A DNA stretch of 64,000 bases from the NCBI GenBank assembly GCA_965140395.1, contig OZ223207.1, positions 1,322,325-1,386,324 on the forward strand. Reading direction: 5' to 3'. The number at the start of each line of letters is the position of its first letter. Position 1 is the first letter of the stretch. Of this stretch, positions 1 through 8,154 are shown piece after piece. This DNA is from Parvibaculum sp002684405. Lineage in GTDB: Bacteria > Pseudomonadota > Alphaproteobacteria > Parvibaculales > Parvibaculaceae. The translations under genes were made by a program, and so were the position numbers. The notes below the pieces were generated by a model. It made no database searches, had not been told where the DNA came from, and saw only the letters and a program-made list of their open reading frames with translations.

Positions 1-69
1 CTTCGGGGTCTGGTTGTTGCGGGAAGAGATGCGGGAACGGGCACTCCGGCCCGGCTCGGAAGCGAACAT
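1..69 (-). CDS. Possible 5' end of a gene leaving the window
   Basis: An ATG on the minus strand opens 23 codons without a stop up to the window edge. An AAGGGTG sequence lies about eight bases upstream of the ATG and could be a ribosome binding site. The peptide begins MFASEPGRSARSR and is basic and Ser-rich. I do not recognise it. It would be divergent from the aldo/keto reductase. With only 23 codons the call is weak and could be chance. Confidence 0.3.
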   Translation of the reverse strand, partial: MFASEPGRSARSRISSRNNQTPK

Positions 70-90
70 CGTAAACACCCTTTTTCAGAC

Positions 91-115
91 CCGGTCGTTT
101 GTCCGTTGCGACCGG
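91..115. repeat. Inverted repeat CCGGTCG / CGACCGG
   Basis: Two perfect 7-base arms (91-97 and 109-115) are separated by 11 bases. The repeat lies between the possible minus-strand start at 69 and the aldo/keto reductase. If transcribed leftwards it forms a hairpin just before the candidate ribosome binding site. It could be an operator or a leader hairpin; function unknown. Confidence 0.4.
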
Positions 116-129
116 CGTGATCCAAAAAA

Positions 130-142
130 GACGTTTAACGTC
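130..142. promoter_or_regulatory. Palindrome GACGTT-T-AACGTC, candidate operator
   Basis: A perfect 6+1+6 palindrome lies about 220 bases upstream of the aldo/keto reductase start, in the 294-base region between it and the left-edge ORF. The symmetry suggests a dimeric regulator, but none is encoded nearby. I see nothing else definite between 143 and 340 apart from the Shine-Dalgarno of the reductase at 349-355. Confidence 0.35.
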
Positions 143-363
143 GTTGCATAAACCAACTAGGGGCCAGCGGCACGTGCGTGTGCGTCTTGTGAGGCGCGGA
201 AATAAGGCTTCCGGGGCGGCGACGCAACCGATTTTTGAGACTGCCGGAAATTTTTTTCGATGCGCCCGATACCGGTGTCTTTCGGCAGCCGGGTAGCATC
301 CCGTCGCGGGGCCACCTAAGTGAGTTAGTGTCAGATCCCGAAGTAGCCCAAGGAGGTGCCGAA

Positions 364-1194
364 ATGAAAATCGTGGAAGCCAACAGCGCGAAAATCCCGG
401 CCATCGGGCTCGGCACTTACCGGCTCAAGGGCGAGGACGCCACCCGGGCCGTGACGCACGCACTCGAGATCGGCTACCGGCATATCGATACCGCACAGAT
501 GTATGGCAATGAGGAAGCGGTCGGCAAAGGCATCGCCGCCGCGCCCGTCGCCCGGGAAGAGGTTTTCCTGACCACCAAGATCTGGCCGGACAATTTCGGC
601 CATGGCGATCTGATCGCCGCGGCGAAGGAAAGCATCGCCCGGCTGAAAACCGATTATGTCGACCTCTTGCTACTGCACTGGCCGAGCAAGACCATCCCTC
701 TCAAGGAAACCATGCTGGCGCTCAACGAAGTGCAGGCCGCCGGGCTAGCCAAGCATATCGGCATCAGCAATTTCACGACGTCGCTGATCGAGGAAGCGGC
801 CTCGCTGACCTCTGTGCCGCTCGCCGTTGACCAGGTGGAGTACCACCCCTATCTGTCGCAGGACAAAGTGCTGAGCGCGCTGCGCGCGCATGGCATGGCG
901 CTGACGGCCTATGCGCCGCTGGCCCATGCCAAAGTCTCCGACGACAAGGTCATTCAGAACATCGCCAAGGCCCATGGCAAGACGCCCGGCCAGATCGCGC
1001 TGCGCTGGCTCGTCCAGCAGGACGGCGTGATCGCCATCCCCAAAAGCGGCAATCCGGAGCGCCAGAAGCAGAATATCGAGATCTTCGACTTCGAACTTTC
1101 GGATGACGAGATGGCCCGCCTCTTCGCCCTGCAAACGCCCAAGGGCCGGATCATCGACCCCGCCGGCATCGCACCGGAATGGGATGCGGCCTGA
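364..1194 (+). CDS. Aldo/keto reductase (2,5-diketo-gluconate reductase-like)
   Basis: A 276-residue cytosolic NAD(P)H-dependent reductase of the aldo/keto reductase family, acting on aldehydes and ketones. The family catalytic tetrad is visible: Asp42, Tyr47, Lys72 and His105 (within LLLLHWPS). The nicotinamide-side motif GISNF and the C-terminal IPKSG coenzyme motif are also present. An ORF extends upstream to 235, but the ATG at 364 sits behind a strong AAGGAGG and matches the family N-terminus, so it is preferred. The closest named group is DkgA/DkgB; the real substrate cannot be read from the sequence. The gene stands alone, convergent with tig, sharing the terminator at 1220-1243. Confidence 0.93.
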   Translation: MKIVEANSAKIPAIGLGTYRLKGEDATRAVTHALEIGYRHIDTAQMYGNEEAVGKGIAAAPVAREEVFLTTKIWPDNFGHGDLIAAAKESIARLKTDYVDLLLLHWPSKTIPLKETMLALNEVQAAGLAKHIGISNFTTSLIEEAASLTSVPLAVDQVEYHPYLSQDKVLSALRAHGMALTAYAPLAHAKVSDDKVIQNIAKAHGKTPGQIALRWLVQQDGVIAIPKSGNPERQKQNIEIFDFELSDDEMARLFALQTPKGRIIDPAGIAPEWDAA

Positions 1195-1219
1195 CCCCAA
1201 CTTACAGACCAAACGAAAA

Positions 1220-1243
1220 AGCCCGGAGCTGATGCTCCGGGCT
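1220..1243. terminator. Bidirectional terminator between AKR gene and tig
   Basis: A 10-bp perfect stem, AGCCCGGAGC with GCTCCGGGCT, closes a TGAT loop. It is flanked by an A-run on the left and a T-rich end on the right. It lies between two convergent genes and can serve both. Confidence 0.85.
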
Positions 1244-1268
1244 TTCGTCGTTCCGAGAACCGAAATCC

Positions 1269-2645
1269 TCAGTGATCGTGGTCATGATCGTGGTTGTGGC
1301 CGGGGACGTCCGCGTCGGGATCCTCGAACAGCTCGTCCTTGGACACCGGCTTTTCGGTGACCGTCGCCAGTTCGGAGATGTAGTCGACGACCTTGTCTTC
1401 GAAGATCGGCGCGCGAAGCTCCTGAACGGCCTGCGGGTTCTGCTGATAGAACTCATAGAGCTGACGCTCCTGACCCGGGAACTGGCGCGCGCGCTCAGAC
1501 AGCGCCTGGCTCAGTTCCTGCTCGGTCACGGAGATCGAGTTCTTCTCGCCGACTTCAGCCAGCACGAGACCGAGGCGCACGCGGCGCTCGGCGATCTTGT
1601 TGTATTCCTCGCGCACCTTCTCTTCCGGCTCGTCCATATCGGCGACCGTCTTTTTCTGGTGCTCCAGCTCATGCTCGAGCTGATGCCAGATCGCGTCGAA
1701 TTCCTGCTTCACCATGGTCGGCGGCAGTTCGAACTCGTGCAGCTCGTCGAGCTTGTCCAGCATGGCGCGCTTCAGGTGCTGATGCGACATGCGGTCGAAA
1801 TCCGCCTTGATCTGCTCGGTGAGGATTTCCTTCAGCTTGGCGAGATCGTCGAGGCCAAAACGCTTGGCGAATTCGTCGTCGATCGTGACTTCGGCGGGCG
1901 CTTTCACTTCCTGCACATTCACTTCGAAGACGGCTTCCTTGCCGGCCAGGTGCTCCGCGCCGTAATCCGCCGGGAACGTCACCTTCACGTCGACCGCGTC
2001 GCCGGCCTTGGCGCCGACGAGCTGTTCTTCAAAGCCGGGAATGAACTGGCCTGCGCCAAGCTCGATCGCAGCGCCTTCGGCGGAACCGCCTTCAAAGGCT
2101 TCGCCGTCGATCTTGCCGATGAAATCGATGATGAGCTGGTCGCCGTTCTCGGCGGCTTCGCCTTCGGCGCGCGCCTCGAAGTTCTTCTGGTTCTCGGCGA
2201 GACGCTTGAGCGAATCCTGCACTTCCTCGTCGGTCACTTCCGCGACCGGCTTCTCGAGGGAGATTTTGGAGAAGTCCGCAAGCTCGATGGCCGGAACGAT
2301 TTCGAAGGTCATCTTGTAGGCAAGGTCGGCATTGCCTTCCATCACCTGCTCGACTTCGCCTTCAAGGTCGATATTGGGCTGATAGGCCGGGCGCAGCTCC
2401 TGCTCCTCAAGAGCCTTCTGCGAGCTTTCGCCCACCGTCTCCTGGATCACTTCGCTCATGACCTGCTTGCCGTAGGTCTTGCGCAAATGGCTCATCGGCA
2501 CCTTGCCGGGGCGGAAGCCCTTCAGGCGAACCTGGTTCTTGAGCTCTTCGAGCTTCGTGCCCAGTTTTTCTTCCAGCTCGCCAGCCGGAACCTCGATCTT
2601 CAGTTCGCGCTTCAAACCGTCGGCGTTCGTTACAGTGACCTGCAT
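1269..2645 (-). CDS. tig: Trigger factor, ribosome-bound chaperone
   Basis: A 458-residue trigger factor that binds the ribosome at the exit tunnel and shields nascent chains. The ribosome-binding signature GFRPGKVP is near residue 45. A central FKBP-type prolyl isomerase domain (roughly 150-245) and the C-terminal chaperone arms follow. Two ATGs are adjacent at the start; the second fits the family beginning MQVT. The C-terminus carries an unusual tail, HNHDHDHDH, which is not part of the chaperone fold and could bind metal. The gene lies 39 bases downstream of tRNA-Leu on the same strand. The usual partners clpP, clpX and lon are not next to it here. Confidence 0.97.
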   Translation of the reverse strand: MQVTVTNADGLKRELKIEVPAGELEEKLGTKLEELKNQVRLKGFRPGKVPMSHLRKTYGKQVMSEVIQETVGESSQKALEEQELRPAYQPNIDLEGEVEQVMEGNADLAYKMTFEIVPAIELADFSKISLEKPVAEVTDEEVQDSLKRLAENQKNFEARAEGEAAENGDQLIIDFIGKIDGEAFEGGSAEGAAIELGAGQFIPGFEEQLVGAKAGDAVDVKVTFPADYGAEHLAGKEAVFEVNVQEVKAPAEVTIDDEFAKRFGLDDLAKLKEILTEQIKADFDRMSHQHLKRAMLDKLDELHEFELPPTMVKQEFDAIWHQLEHELEHQKKTVADMDEPEEKVREEYNKIAERRVRLGLVLAEVGEKNSISVTEQELSQALSERARQFPGQERQLYEFYQQNPQAVQELRAPIFEDKVVDYISELATVTEKPVSKDELFEDPDADVPGHNHDHDHDH

Positions 2646-2684
2646 CATCCAATCCGTTTCGTCTCAAAGAGGGGAGCCTGCCAG

Positions 2685-2769
<85 letters not shown>

Positions 2770-2905
2770 AAGGCCCGTCGGCGGCAGTCCCATACCGGAC
2801 GACCGCTCCCGAAAATTGGCGCCCTCTATATCAAGGGGACAGAGGGATTGCCAGCAAAAGCCGCCGTTTGCCCGGTAAAGGCTCCGAGACGCCGTTTTTG
2901 GGCGG

Positions 2906-4441
2906 TCAGGACAGGGTTTCCAGCAGCTCCCGGCGCACCGCGGGGAGCATTTCGGGCAGGTCTTCGGCGATGAGACCGGGGCCGAAATGATGGCCTGCCT
3001 CGCCATGGAGCCAGACCCCCGCGGCGGCGGCCTCGAAAGGCGGCATGCCCTGAGCCATGAGGCCGAGAATAATGCCGCCCAGTACATCGCCCGACCCCGC
3101 CGTGGCCAGCTCCGGCCCGGCATTGGAATTGACGGCCAGCTTGCCATCCGGCGAGGCGATGACGGTATCGGGGCCTTTCAGCACAATGACGGCGCCCGCC
3201 TGCTCGGCGGCAAGCCGGGCCCGGGCGAGCTTTCCCTTCTCCCCGGCATTCGCGATGGAGAGGTCGGGGAAGATCCGTGCAAATTCGCCCTCATGCGGCG
3301 TCAGCACCGTCGGACCGGCGAAATAGCCGCGAATGGCGACGAAGAGGTCGCGCGGGATTTCGGCGAAGGATGTCAGCGCATCGGCGTCCAGCACCATGGC
3401 GGCGCCTGAAAGAAGCGCGGCGAGGACGCATTCGCGCGTCGAACTGCCGACGCCCGCTCCCGGCCCGATAAGGCAGGCATTCTTGCGCTTGTCTTCCAGA
3501 ATGGAGGTCAGCCCGTCCGCGCCCTTGAAGGGGGCAAGCATGATGGCGGTGAGATGGGCCGCATTGATCGCCAGCGCATCGGGCGGCGTGGCGACAGTGA
3601 CGAGCCCCGACCCCGCCCTGAGCGCGCCCCGCGCGGCAAGGCGCGCCGCGCCGGTATGAGCGGCATCGCCCGAGACCACCACCGCATGGCCGTGATCGTA
3701 TTTGTGAAGCTCCATCGAGGGCTTCGGATAAGCGGGCCACCAGAGGCCGGGCGTGTTGTCGAAGCGGCGCGGCGCGATCTCCTCCAGCACCTTGTCCTCT
3801 ATGCCGATGTCGGCGACATGCACCTCGCCGCATAGCGCGCGGCCCGGCAGCACCCGGTGCCCCGGCTTTGCCCGGAAAAAGGTAACGGTGTGCGCCGCCC
3901 TGAACGCGGCCCCGCGCACAAGGCCGGTATCGCCGTCCAGGCCGCTCGGCACATCGACGGCAAGGACCGGAATACCTTCCTGCGTGACATGGCGGATGAT
4001 CTCGGCGGGCGTACCCTCCACATCGCGGGAAAGCCCGGCGCCGAAGATCGCGTCGATGACGAGCGATGCGCCTTTCGCGGCATCCGCGGTGAGGGGATAG
4101 ACGGGTCCCGCCCAGCGATGGGCCGCCTCGGCAGCATCGCCCTTGAGGCTTTCGCGCGCGCCCATGAGGAAGACCGAGACCTGCCAGCCCCAGTCGCGCA
4201 GCAGACGGGCGGCGATAAAGCCGTCGCCGCCATTGTTGCCCGGCCCGCAAAGGACGGACACCGGCGCCTTTTCGAAATGCGCCACCGCCGCTTCCGCGAC
4301 GCCGCGACCGGCATTCTCCATAAGAACGATGCCGGGCTTGCCGCCCTCGATGGTGAGGCGGTCGGCGCGGCCCATCTCCTCCACCGTGAGGAGCGCGGCG
4401 GGCGTTTTTGCCGGGGCGTGGGGAATCAATGAAGTGGCCAT
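2906..4441 (-). CDS. nnr: Bifunctional NAD(P)H-hydrate repair enzyme
   Basis: A 511-residue fusion of an NAD(P)HX epimerase (YjeF_N domain, about 1-225) and an ADP-dependent NAD(P)HX dehydratase of the ribokinase-like fold (about 235-505). It repairs the hydrated forms of NADH and NADPH. The epimerase nucleotide motif CGPGNNGGDG is at 65-74, and the dehydratase catalytic motif GSGD is at 449-452. Length and domain order match bacterial Nnr. It lies 60 bases downstream of the histidine phosphatase gene, on the same strand. Confidence 0.95.
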   Translation of the reverse strand: MATSLIPHAPAKTPAALLTVEEMGRADRLTIEGGKPGIVLMENAGRGVAEAAVAHFEKAPVSVLCGPGNNGGDGFIAARLLRDWGWQVSVFLMGARESLKGDAAEAAHRWAGPVYPLTADAAKGASLVIDAIFGAGLSRDVEGTPAEIIRHVTQEGIPVLAVDVPSGLDGDTGLVRGAAFRAAHTVTFFRAKPGHRVLPGRALCGEVHVADIGIEDKVLEEIAPRRFDNTPGLWWPAYPKPSMELHKYDHGHAVVVSGDAAHTGAARLAARGALRAGSGLVTVATPPDALAINAAHLTAIMLAPFKGADGLTSILEDKRKNACLIGPGAGVGSSTRECVLAALLSGAAMVLDADALTSFAEIPRDLFVAIRGYFAGPTVLTPHEGEFARIFPDLSIANAGEKGKLARARLAAEQAGAVIVLKGPDTVIASPDGKLAVNSNAGPELATAGSGDVLGGIILGLMAQGMPPFEAAAAGVWLHGEAGHHFGPGLIAEDLPEMLPAVRRELLETLS

Positions 4442-4501
4442 GCGCCTATCATAGCCGGGCGATTGTGGCGGCCAATTGGCAAGGAAGCTTCAATTTGCCC
4501 C

Positions 4502-5092
4502 TCAGTTCACCTTGGTGAAGGCTTCGCGGCCCTTCTCGATCAGCCGCAGCTTGCCGCCGCCCGTCTCGAAGACGGTGACGGAGCAATTGTCCGGCTTGAA
4601 GGTCACAAGGCGGTCGTCTTCCATGGCGATGCCCGCCGCGACATTGATGGCGATGAAATGGGAAAAGATCACCGTATCGCCGGGCAGTTCCAGCAGCGCA
4701 TTGGCGACGCCCTGCCGCCAGGCCAGCAAATCCACATTCTTGGACAGATGCCCGCCATGCCCCTCGCCCGCCACGGCCTCGGCCCAGGTGCCGGCCATGA
4801 TCTTGCGCAGCCATTCGCCGCGGGATTCGAGGTCGTCGATCGGCGACGGGATTTCGGCGACGCGTGGCTCGACCGCCGGGTCATGGTTCCAGCGCGCCGC
4901 AAGCGGCATGGAAGTCTCGCGGCAGCGCTTCAGCGGCGAGGTGAGAATGGGAAGCCTGCCCCCTGCCCGCGCTTCGATTTCATCGGCCACGGCTTCGGCC
5001 TGGCTGCGGCCCAGCTCGCTCAGGCCCGGATCGGCGTCGGCGTTCCATCCGGCGGCGGCTTCGCCATGACGGATCATATAGATGGTGGGCAT
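4502..5092 (-). CDS. Histidine phosphatase family protein
   Basis: A 196-residue protein of the phosphoglycerate mutase-like superfamily. The catalytic MIRHGE motif is near the N-terminus (His8), and a second conserved His is in FSHFIAIN near residue 145. Such proteins remove phosphate from small molecules or phosphoproteins; the substrate is unknown. It is upstream of nnr on the same strand and may form an operon with it. Confidence 0.85.
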   Translation of the reverse strand: MPTIYMIRHGEAAAGWNADADPGLSELGRSQAEAVADEIEARAGGRLPILTSPLKRCRETSMPLAARWNHDPAVEPRVAEIPSPIDDLESRGEWLRKIMAGTWAEAVAGEGHGGHLSKNVDLLAWRQGVANALLELPGDTVIFSHFIAINVAAGIAMEDDRLVTFKPDNCSVTVFETGGGKLRLIEKGREAFTKVN

Positions 5093-5208
5093 GTCTTCTC
5101 CCCGTATTCGGCGCGTTACGTTCTGTGAACCATGATGCGGCCCTTATATCGACATGACCGGGAGAGGGCACTACGCTTTCCACATTACAGGCCGTTAAGG
5201 AGGACGAG

Positions 5209-5580
5209 ATGACCGATTCGCCCGATCCCGTGCAGAGTGCCGTCACATCGACCGGCGACAATATGGACGGGCCCAAGCTCGTCTACATTCTGTATTTCAT
5301 CGGCTTCGTGGTGGGTATCACCGCGCTTGCCGGCCTTATCGTCGCCTATCTGAAGCGCGGCGAGGCGGGGCCGAACGCCACGACGCATTTCACGTTCCAG
5401 ATCCGGACCTTCTGGATTGGACTGCTGTTCAGCTTCATCGGCGCCATCACATCGATGATCGTTATCGGCGTGATCATCCTCTTCGCGACGGTTGTCTGGG
5501 CGCTGATCCGGCTCATCAAGGGCTTCATGCTCGCGAGCGACGACAAGCCGATCCCCGATCCGGAAACATGGCTCTGGTAA
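5209..5580 (+). CDS. Small inner-membrane protein, DUF4870-like
   Basis: A 123-residue protein with three or four hydrophobic helices (about 25-49, 64-85 and 87-107) and a polar end. The layout and the motif HFTFQIRTFWIG after a cytosolic KRGE loop match the DUF4870/Tic20-like family of unknown function. The Shine-Dalgarno AAGGAGG precedes the ATG by about seven bases. It is divergent from the histidine phosphatase. Confidence 0.8.
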   Translation: MTDSPDPVQSAVTSTGDNMDGPKLVYILYFIGFVVGITALAGLIVAYLKRGEAGPNATTHFTFQIRTFWIGLLFSFIGAITSMIVIGVIILFATVVWALIRLIKGFMLASDDKPIPDPETWLW

Positions 5581-5607
5581 GAGCGAGGCTTCAGCCGCCC
5601 CGATCCC

Positions 5608-5690
5608 GTCATTGCGAGCACAAGCGAAGCAATCCAGAAGCGGTAAGTCTCGCGCTGGATTGCTTCGTCGCTACCGCTCCTCGCAATGAC
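5608..5690. repeat. 83-bp dispersed palindromic repeat, copy 1
   Basis: An imperfect palindrome begins GTCATTGCGAG and ends with its complement CTCGCAATGAC. Inner arms GAAGCAATCCAG and CTGGATTGCTTC also pair. A near-identical 82-bp element is at 61103-61184. Both copies sit between the 3' ends of convergent genes. The family resembles REP-like or MITE-like intergenic elements; it may be mobile and may also act as a bidirectional terminator. Confidence 0.85.
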
Positions 5691-5697
5691 GCAGCTT

Positions 5698-6354
5698 TTA
5701 CCGGCACCCCTCCAGCCAGACATCGCCATGATCCATTGGGGCACATTGCGCGGCGACAAGGCGTTTAATCCTCTCGACCCTGTCATCAAGCGCCGTGTTC
5801 TCACCTCTCAAATCGTAATTTGCCGGAGCAATAAGGACAGCGACCAGCCGCAGAAACTCATCTTCGGTAAGTGCGGCGGGAGGGCGCTTGAAGATCGCCT
5901 CGCTCGCCCGATAGAAGCCGGTCATCCAGCCATTGGGTCCGCGCCCCATTTCCAGCGTATCAAGCCAGAGCGCCATGATCTGCGCCTTATCGAGCCGCCT
6001 TTCCAATCCGAGGGCATAGCCGGTCTGGCGTATCTTGCCGATTCCCGGACGAAACCGGTCAAAGGCCAATCGTTTTGACAGAGATTGGGTAACGGTGGTC
6101 GCCCCGGCCCCCGCGGTCGTGAAGTCTACGCCGGCATGTTCTGCGAAAGCAGGGTCTTGAACCTTGAGCAAGATGTCCAATCGTCCGGGGCCAAGATCAC
6201 TTCCTCCCAGCCCCGCTGCGATAAGCCTGTCGGCACGTTGCCGCAGTCCATCGGCGTCATGTAGCGCATCAAAGTATCCTTTCGCTCCATACGCTACGGC
6301 CAGAAGGAGCAATAACGCCCCGCCATACGCCAGATACTTCAATATACGAGACAT
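5698..6354 (-). CDS. Divergent GT51 transglycosylase-like membrane protein
   Basis: A 218-residue protein with one N-terminal membrane helix (about 5-24) and a single periplasmic domain like the peptidoglycan glycosyltransferases. Conserved blocks are recognisable: QDPAFAEHAGVD (usual form EDxxFxxHxGxD), ATTVTQSLSK (usual GGSTITQQ) and ALGLERRLDK with the second catalytic Glu at 118. The key Glu of the first block is Gln66, so glycosyl transfer may be lost. The ATG at 6354 has an AGGAG five bases upstream and is preferred over a GTG two codons earlier. Alternatives are a regulator or scaffold of wall synthesis. Confidence 0.75.
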   Translation of the reverse strand: MSRILKYLAYGGALLLLLAVAYGAKGYFDALHDADGLRQRADRLIAAGLGGSDLGPGRLDILLKVQDPAFAEHAGVDFTTAGAGATTVTQSLSKRLAFDRFRPGIGKIRQTGYALGLERRLDKAQIMALWLDTLEMGRGPNGWMTGFYRASEAIFKRPPAALTEDEFLRLVAVLIAPANYDLRGENTALDDRVERIKRLVAAQCAPMDHGDVWLEGCR

Positions 6355-6422
6355 TCGCACTCCTACGCCCCCCGTCGATCCGAGACGGTTTGCCGTTTAC
6401 AGCATACCGGACCGGATAAACG

Positions 6423-6444
6423 AAGGGGCCCCGAAAGGCCCCTT
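6423..6444. terminator. Terminator AAGGGGCC / GGCCCCTT
   Basis: An 8-bp perfect stem with a CCGAAA loop is followed on the plus strand by a T-run. It lies 30 bases past the stop of the thiolase-like gene (minus strand) and probably ends that transcript before the GT51-like gene. Confidence 0.7.
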
Positions 6445-6473
6445 TTTCTTATCCCGGTTTCTTATTCCGGTTC

Positions 6474-8027
6474 TCACTCCGGCGTGAAGATGTTGACGCC
6501 GTCCGGGTCGGCGACGACCGTGCCCGGCCTTCCGAGCTGGTCCCGCTCCACCATATCCTTGAGCGTTGCCGGATCGTTTGGCGTATGCGCCACGAAGCGG
6601 GCATCGGTATCGTCCAGGCGGCCGAAGACAATGGCGAAATCCGGCCCGTCGCGGCCATGGACCACCGTATAGGTTTCGATCTTCGCCTTGCCGTTGGGCG
6701 TCTCGTCCACGACGGGGTGCTTTTCGGCGTCGATTTCCGCCTGATAGGTGGCGGGCGCCTCGCGCTCCCATTTGCCCTCTTTCGGCAGGGTCGAATAAAG
6801 GCCCATGCCGTGCTTGGTCACGTACCAGCCATTGGAGGTGCAAAGCCCCTTGGTGCCGGGTTTGGCGCGCAGCTTGTCCATCATGGTGGCGATGGAGTGC
6901 ATGACGTAGTTGTTTCCCGCGCCGCCGAAATAAGGCAGGCCGCCCGTGACGGTCAGCTCGCGCGGATCGTCTTCCGCAATGCCCAGCGCGTCGCGGCCGA
7001 TCTGCACGGCGGAGGGGAAGCAGGAATAAAGGTCGATATAGTCGATCTGGGAGATGTCCCAACCCGCCATGCCGAACGCCTTCTCGCCCATCTTCCTGAT
7101 AGCGGGCGAGGTGTAATAGTTCACGCGCTCGGTGGGGAACCAAAGGTCGTTCGCATCGCCACAGCCATGCAGGAAGACCCATTTCTCCTGCGGGATGCCC
7201 AGCTCGCGCGCCTTGCCGACCGACATCATGACGACGGCGGCGGCCTGATCGACCTGCATGATGGCATTCATATACTTCGTGTACGGAAAGCCGATATAGC
7301 GGTTGGCGTCGGTAACGGTCGCGATTTCCTCCGGCGTCCGCTCGACCGGGAACCAGGCCTGCGGATGCTGCGCGGCGACTTTCGTAAAGGGCGCCATCAG
7401 CTTGCCGACGGCGAGCTTGTGCTCCTCCACGGTACGGCCCTGCTGGCCGCGAATGGCATTTTCGAACATCGGGTAGATGTTCACCGGGTATTGCAGCTTG
7501 TGGCGCTTTTCCGTTTCGGTGACGCCGGCCTTCTCGTTGCCGATGTCGATACGGTCCTGACCGGGGTTCTCGTCATGCCAGTCGAGCACCTTGCCCTGCC
7601 CCAGCGCGCGCATCATGGTCGCGAAGCATTCGGAACCCGCGACCAGCGCGATATCCGTCTCGCCCTGCGCAATCTGCTCGGCGGTATAGTTCACCAGATA
7701 CTGGGGCGTGTTGCCGCCGGTGGGGCCGTAGCATGTCTTGGCCGGATTGGCGCCTATGAGGTTTGCCAGCGTCTTTGCCGCATTGGGATAGCGGCCAAAG
7801 GGAAGACGCGCGCTGTCCGGGCTGTCGGTAATGAAGCGGACGCAAGTGACGGTATCGACGACACCCCAGAGCTTCTTGCCGAGCCCGGTATCGGCGGCGG
7901 CTGCTTCGGCCGCGTCCGCCATCAGATGCATGGGCGACTTCGCCTTCTCGACATCCTTTTCCTTCTGGACGTTCTGGCCGCAACCGACCAGCACGGGCAT
8001 GCGATCGTCGAGTTTCACATCTGACAT
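6474..8027 (-). CDS. Thiolase-like protein (TLP1 type, acetyl-CoA acetyltransferase family)
   Basis: A 517-residue thiolase-fold protein. It has an N-terminal thiolase half with VLVGCGQ and GGNTPQ, a central region with YSCFPSAVQ, and an extra domain of about 100 residues after the thiolase core. Length and the added domain fit thiolase-like protein type 1. The position of the nucleophilic Cys (usual CxxG block) reads GPTGG, so classical thiolysis is doubtful, as reported for that group. The ATG at 8027 has GGGAGAGG upstream; the ORF extends 12 codons further. Probably binds acyl-CoA; the reaction is unknown. Confidence 0.8.
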   Translation of the reverse strand: MSDVKLDDRMPVLVGCGQNVQKEKDVEKAKSPMHLMADAAEAAAADTGLGKKLWGVVDTVTCVRFITDSPDSARLPFGRYPNAAKTLANLIGANPAKTCYGPTGGNTPQYLVNYTAEQIAQGETDIALVAGSECFATMMRALGQGKVLDWHDENPGQDRIDIGNEKAGVTETEKRHKLQYPVNIYPMFENAIRGQQGRTVEEHKLAVGKLMAPFTKVAAQHPQAWFPVERTPEEIATVTDANRYIGFPYTKYMNAIMQVDQAAAVVMMSVGKARELGIPQEKWVFLHGCGDANDLWFPTERVNYYTSPAIRKMGEKAFGMAGWDISQIDYIDLYSCFPSAVQIGRDALGIAEDDPRELTVTGGLPYFGGAGNNYVMHSIATMMDKLRAKPGTKGLCTSNGWYVTKHGMGLYSTLPKEGKWEREAPATYQAEIDAEKHPVVDETPNGKAKIETYTVVHGRDGPDFAIVFGRLDDTDARFVAHTPNDPATLKDMVERDQLGRPGTVVADPDGVNIFTPE

Positions 8028-8154
8028 AACTGCCTCTCCCTGCCGCGCCTCTTGCGGGCGCATCGCTATTGGTTATTCGTTGGCGCGAGAATAAGGATTG
8101 CTTGCACCCTGTCCAGCAAAGGAGGGCGGCCGGGCCGCATGACGCAGGGGCACA

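Noticed and set aside
2825..2853. Promoter of tRNA-Leu (TATAGA on the minus strand)
   Set aside because: The -10-like TATAGA has no convincing -35 at normal spacing (only TGGCAA), so it was not listed.
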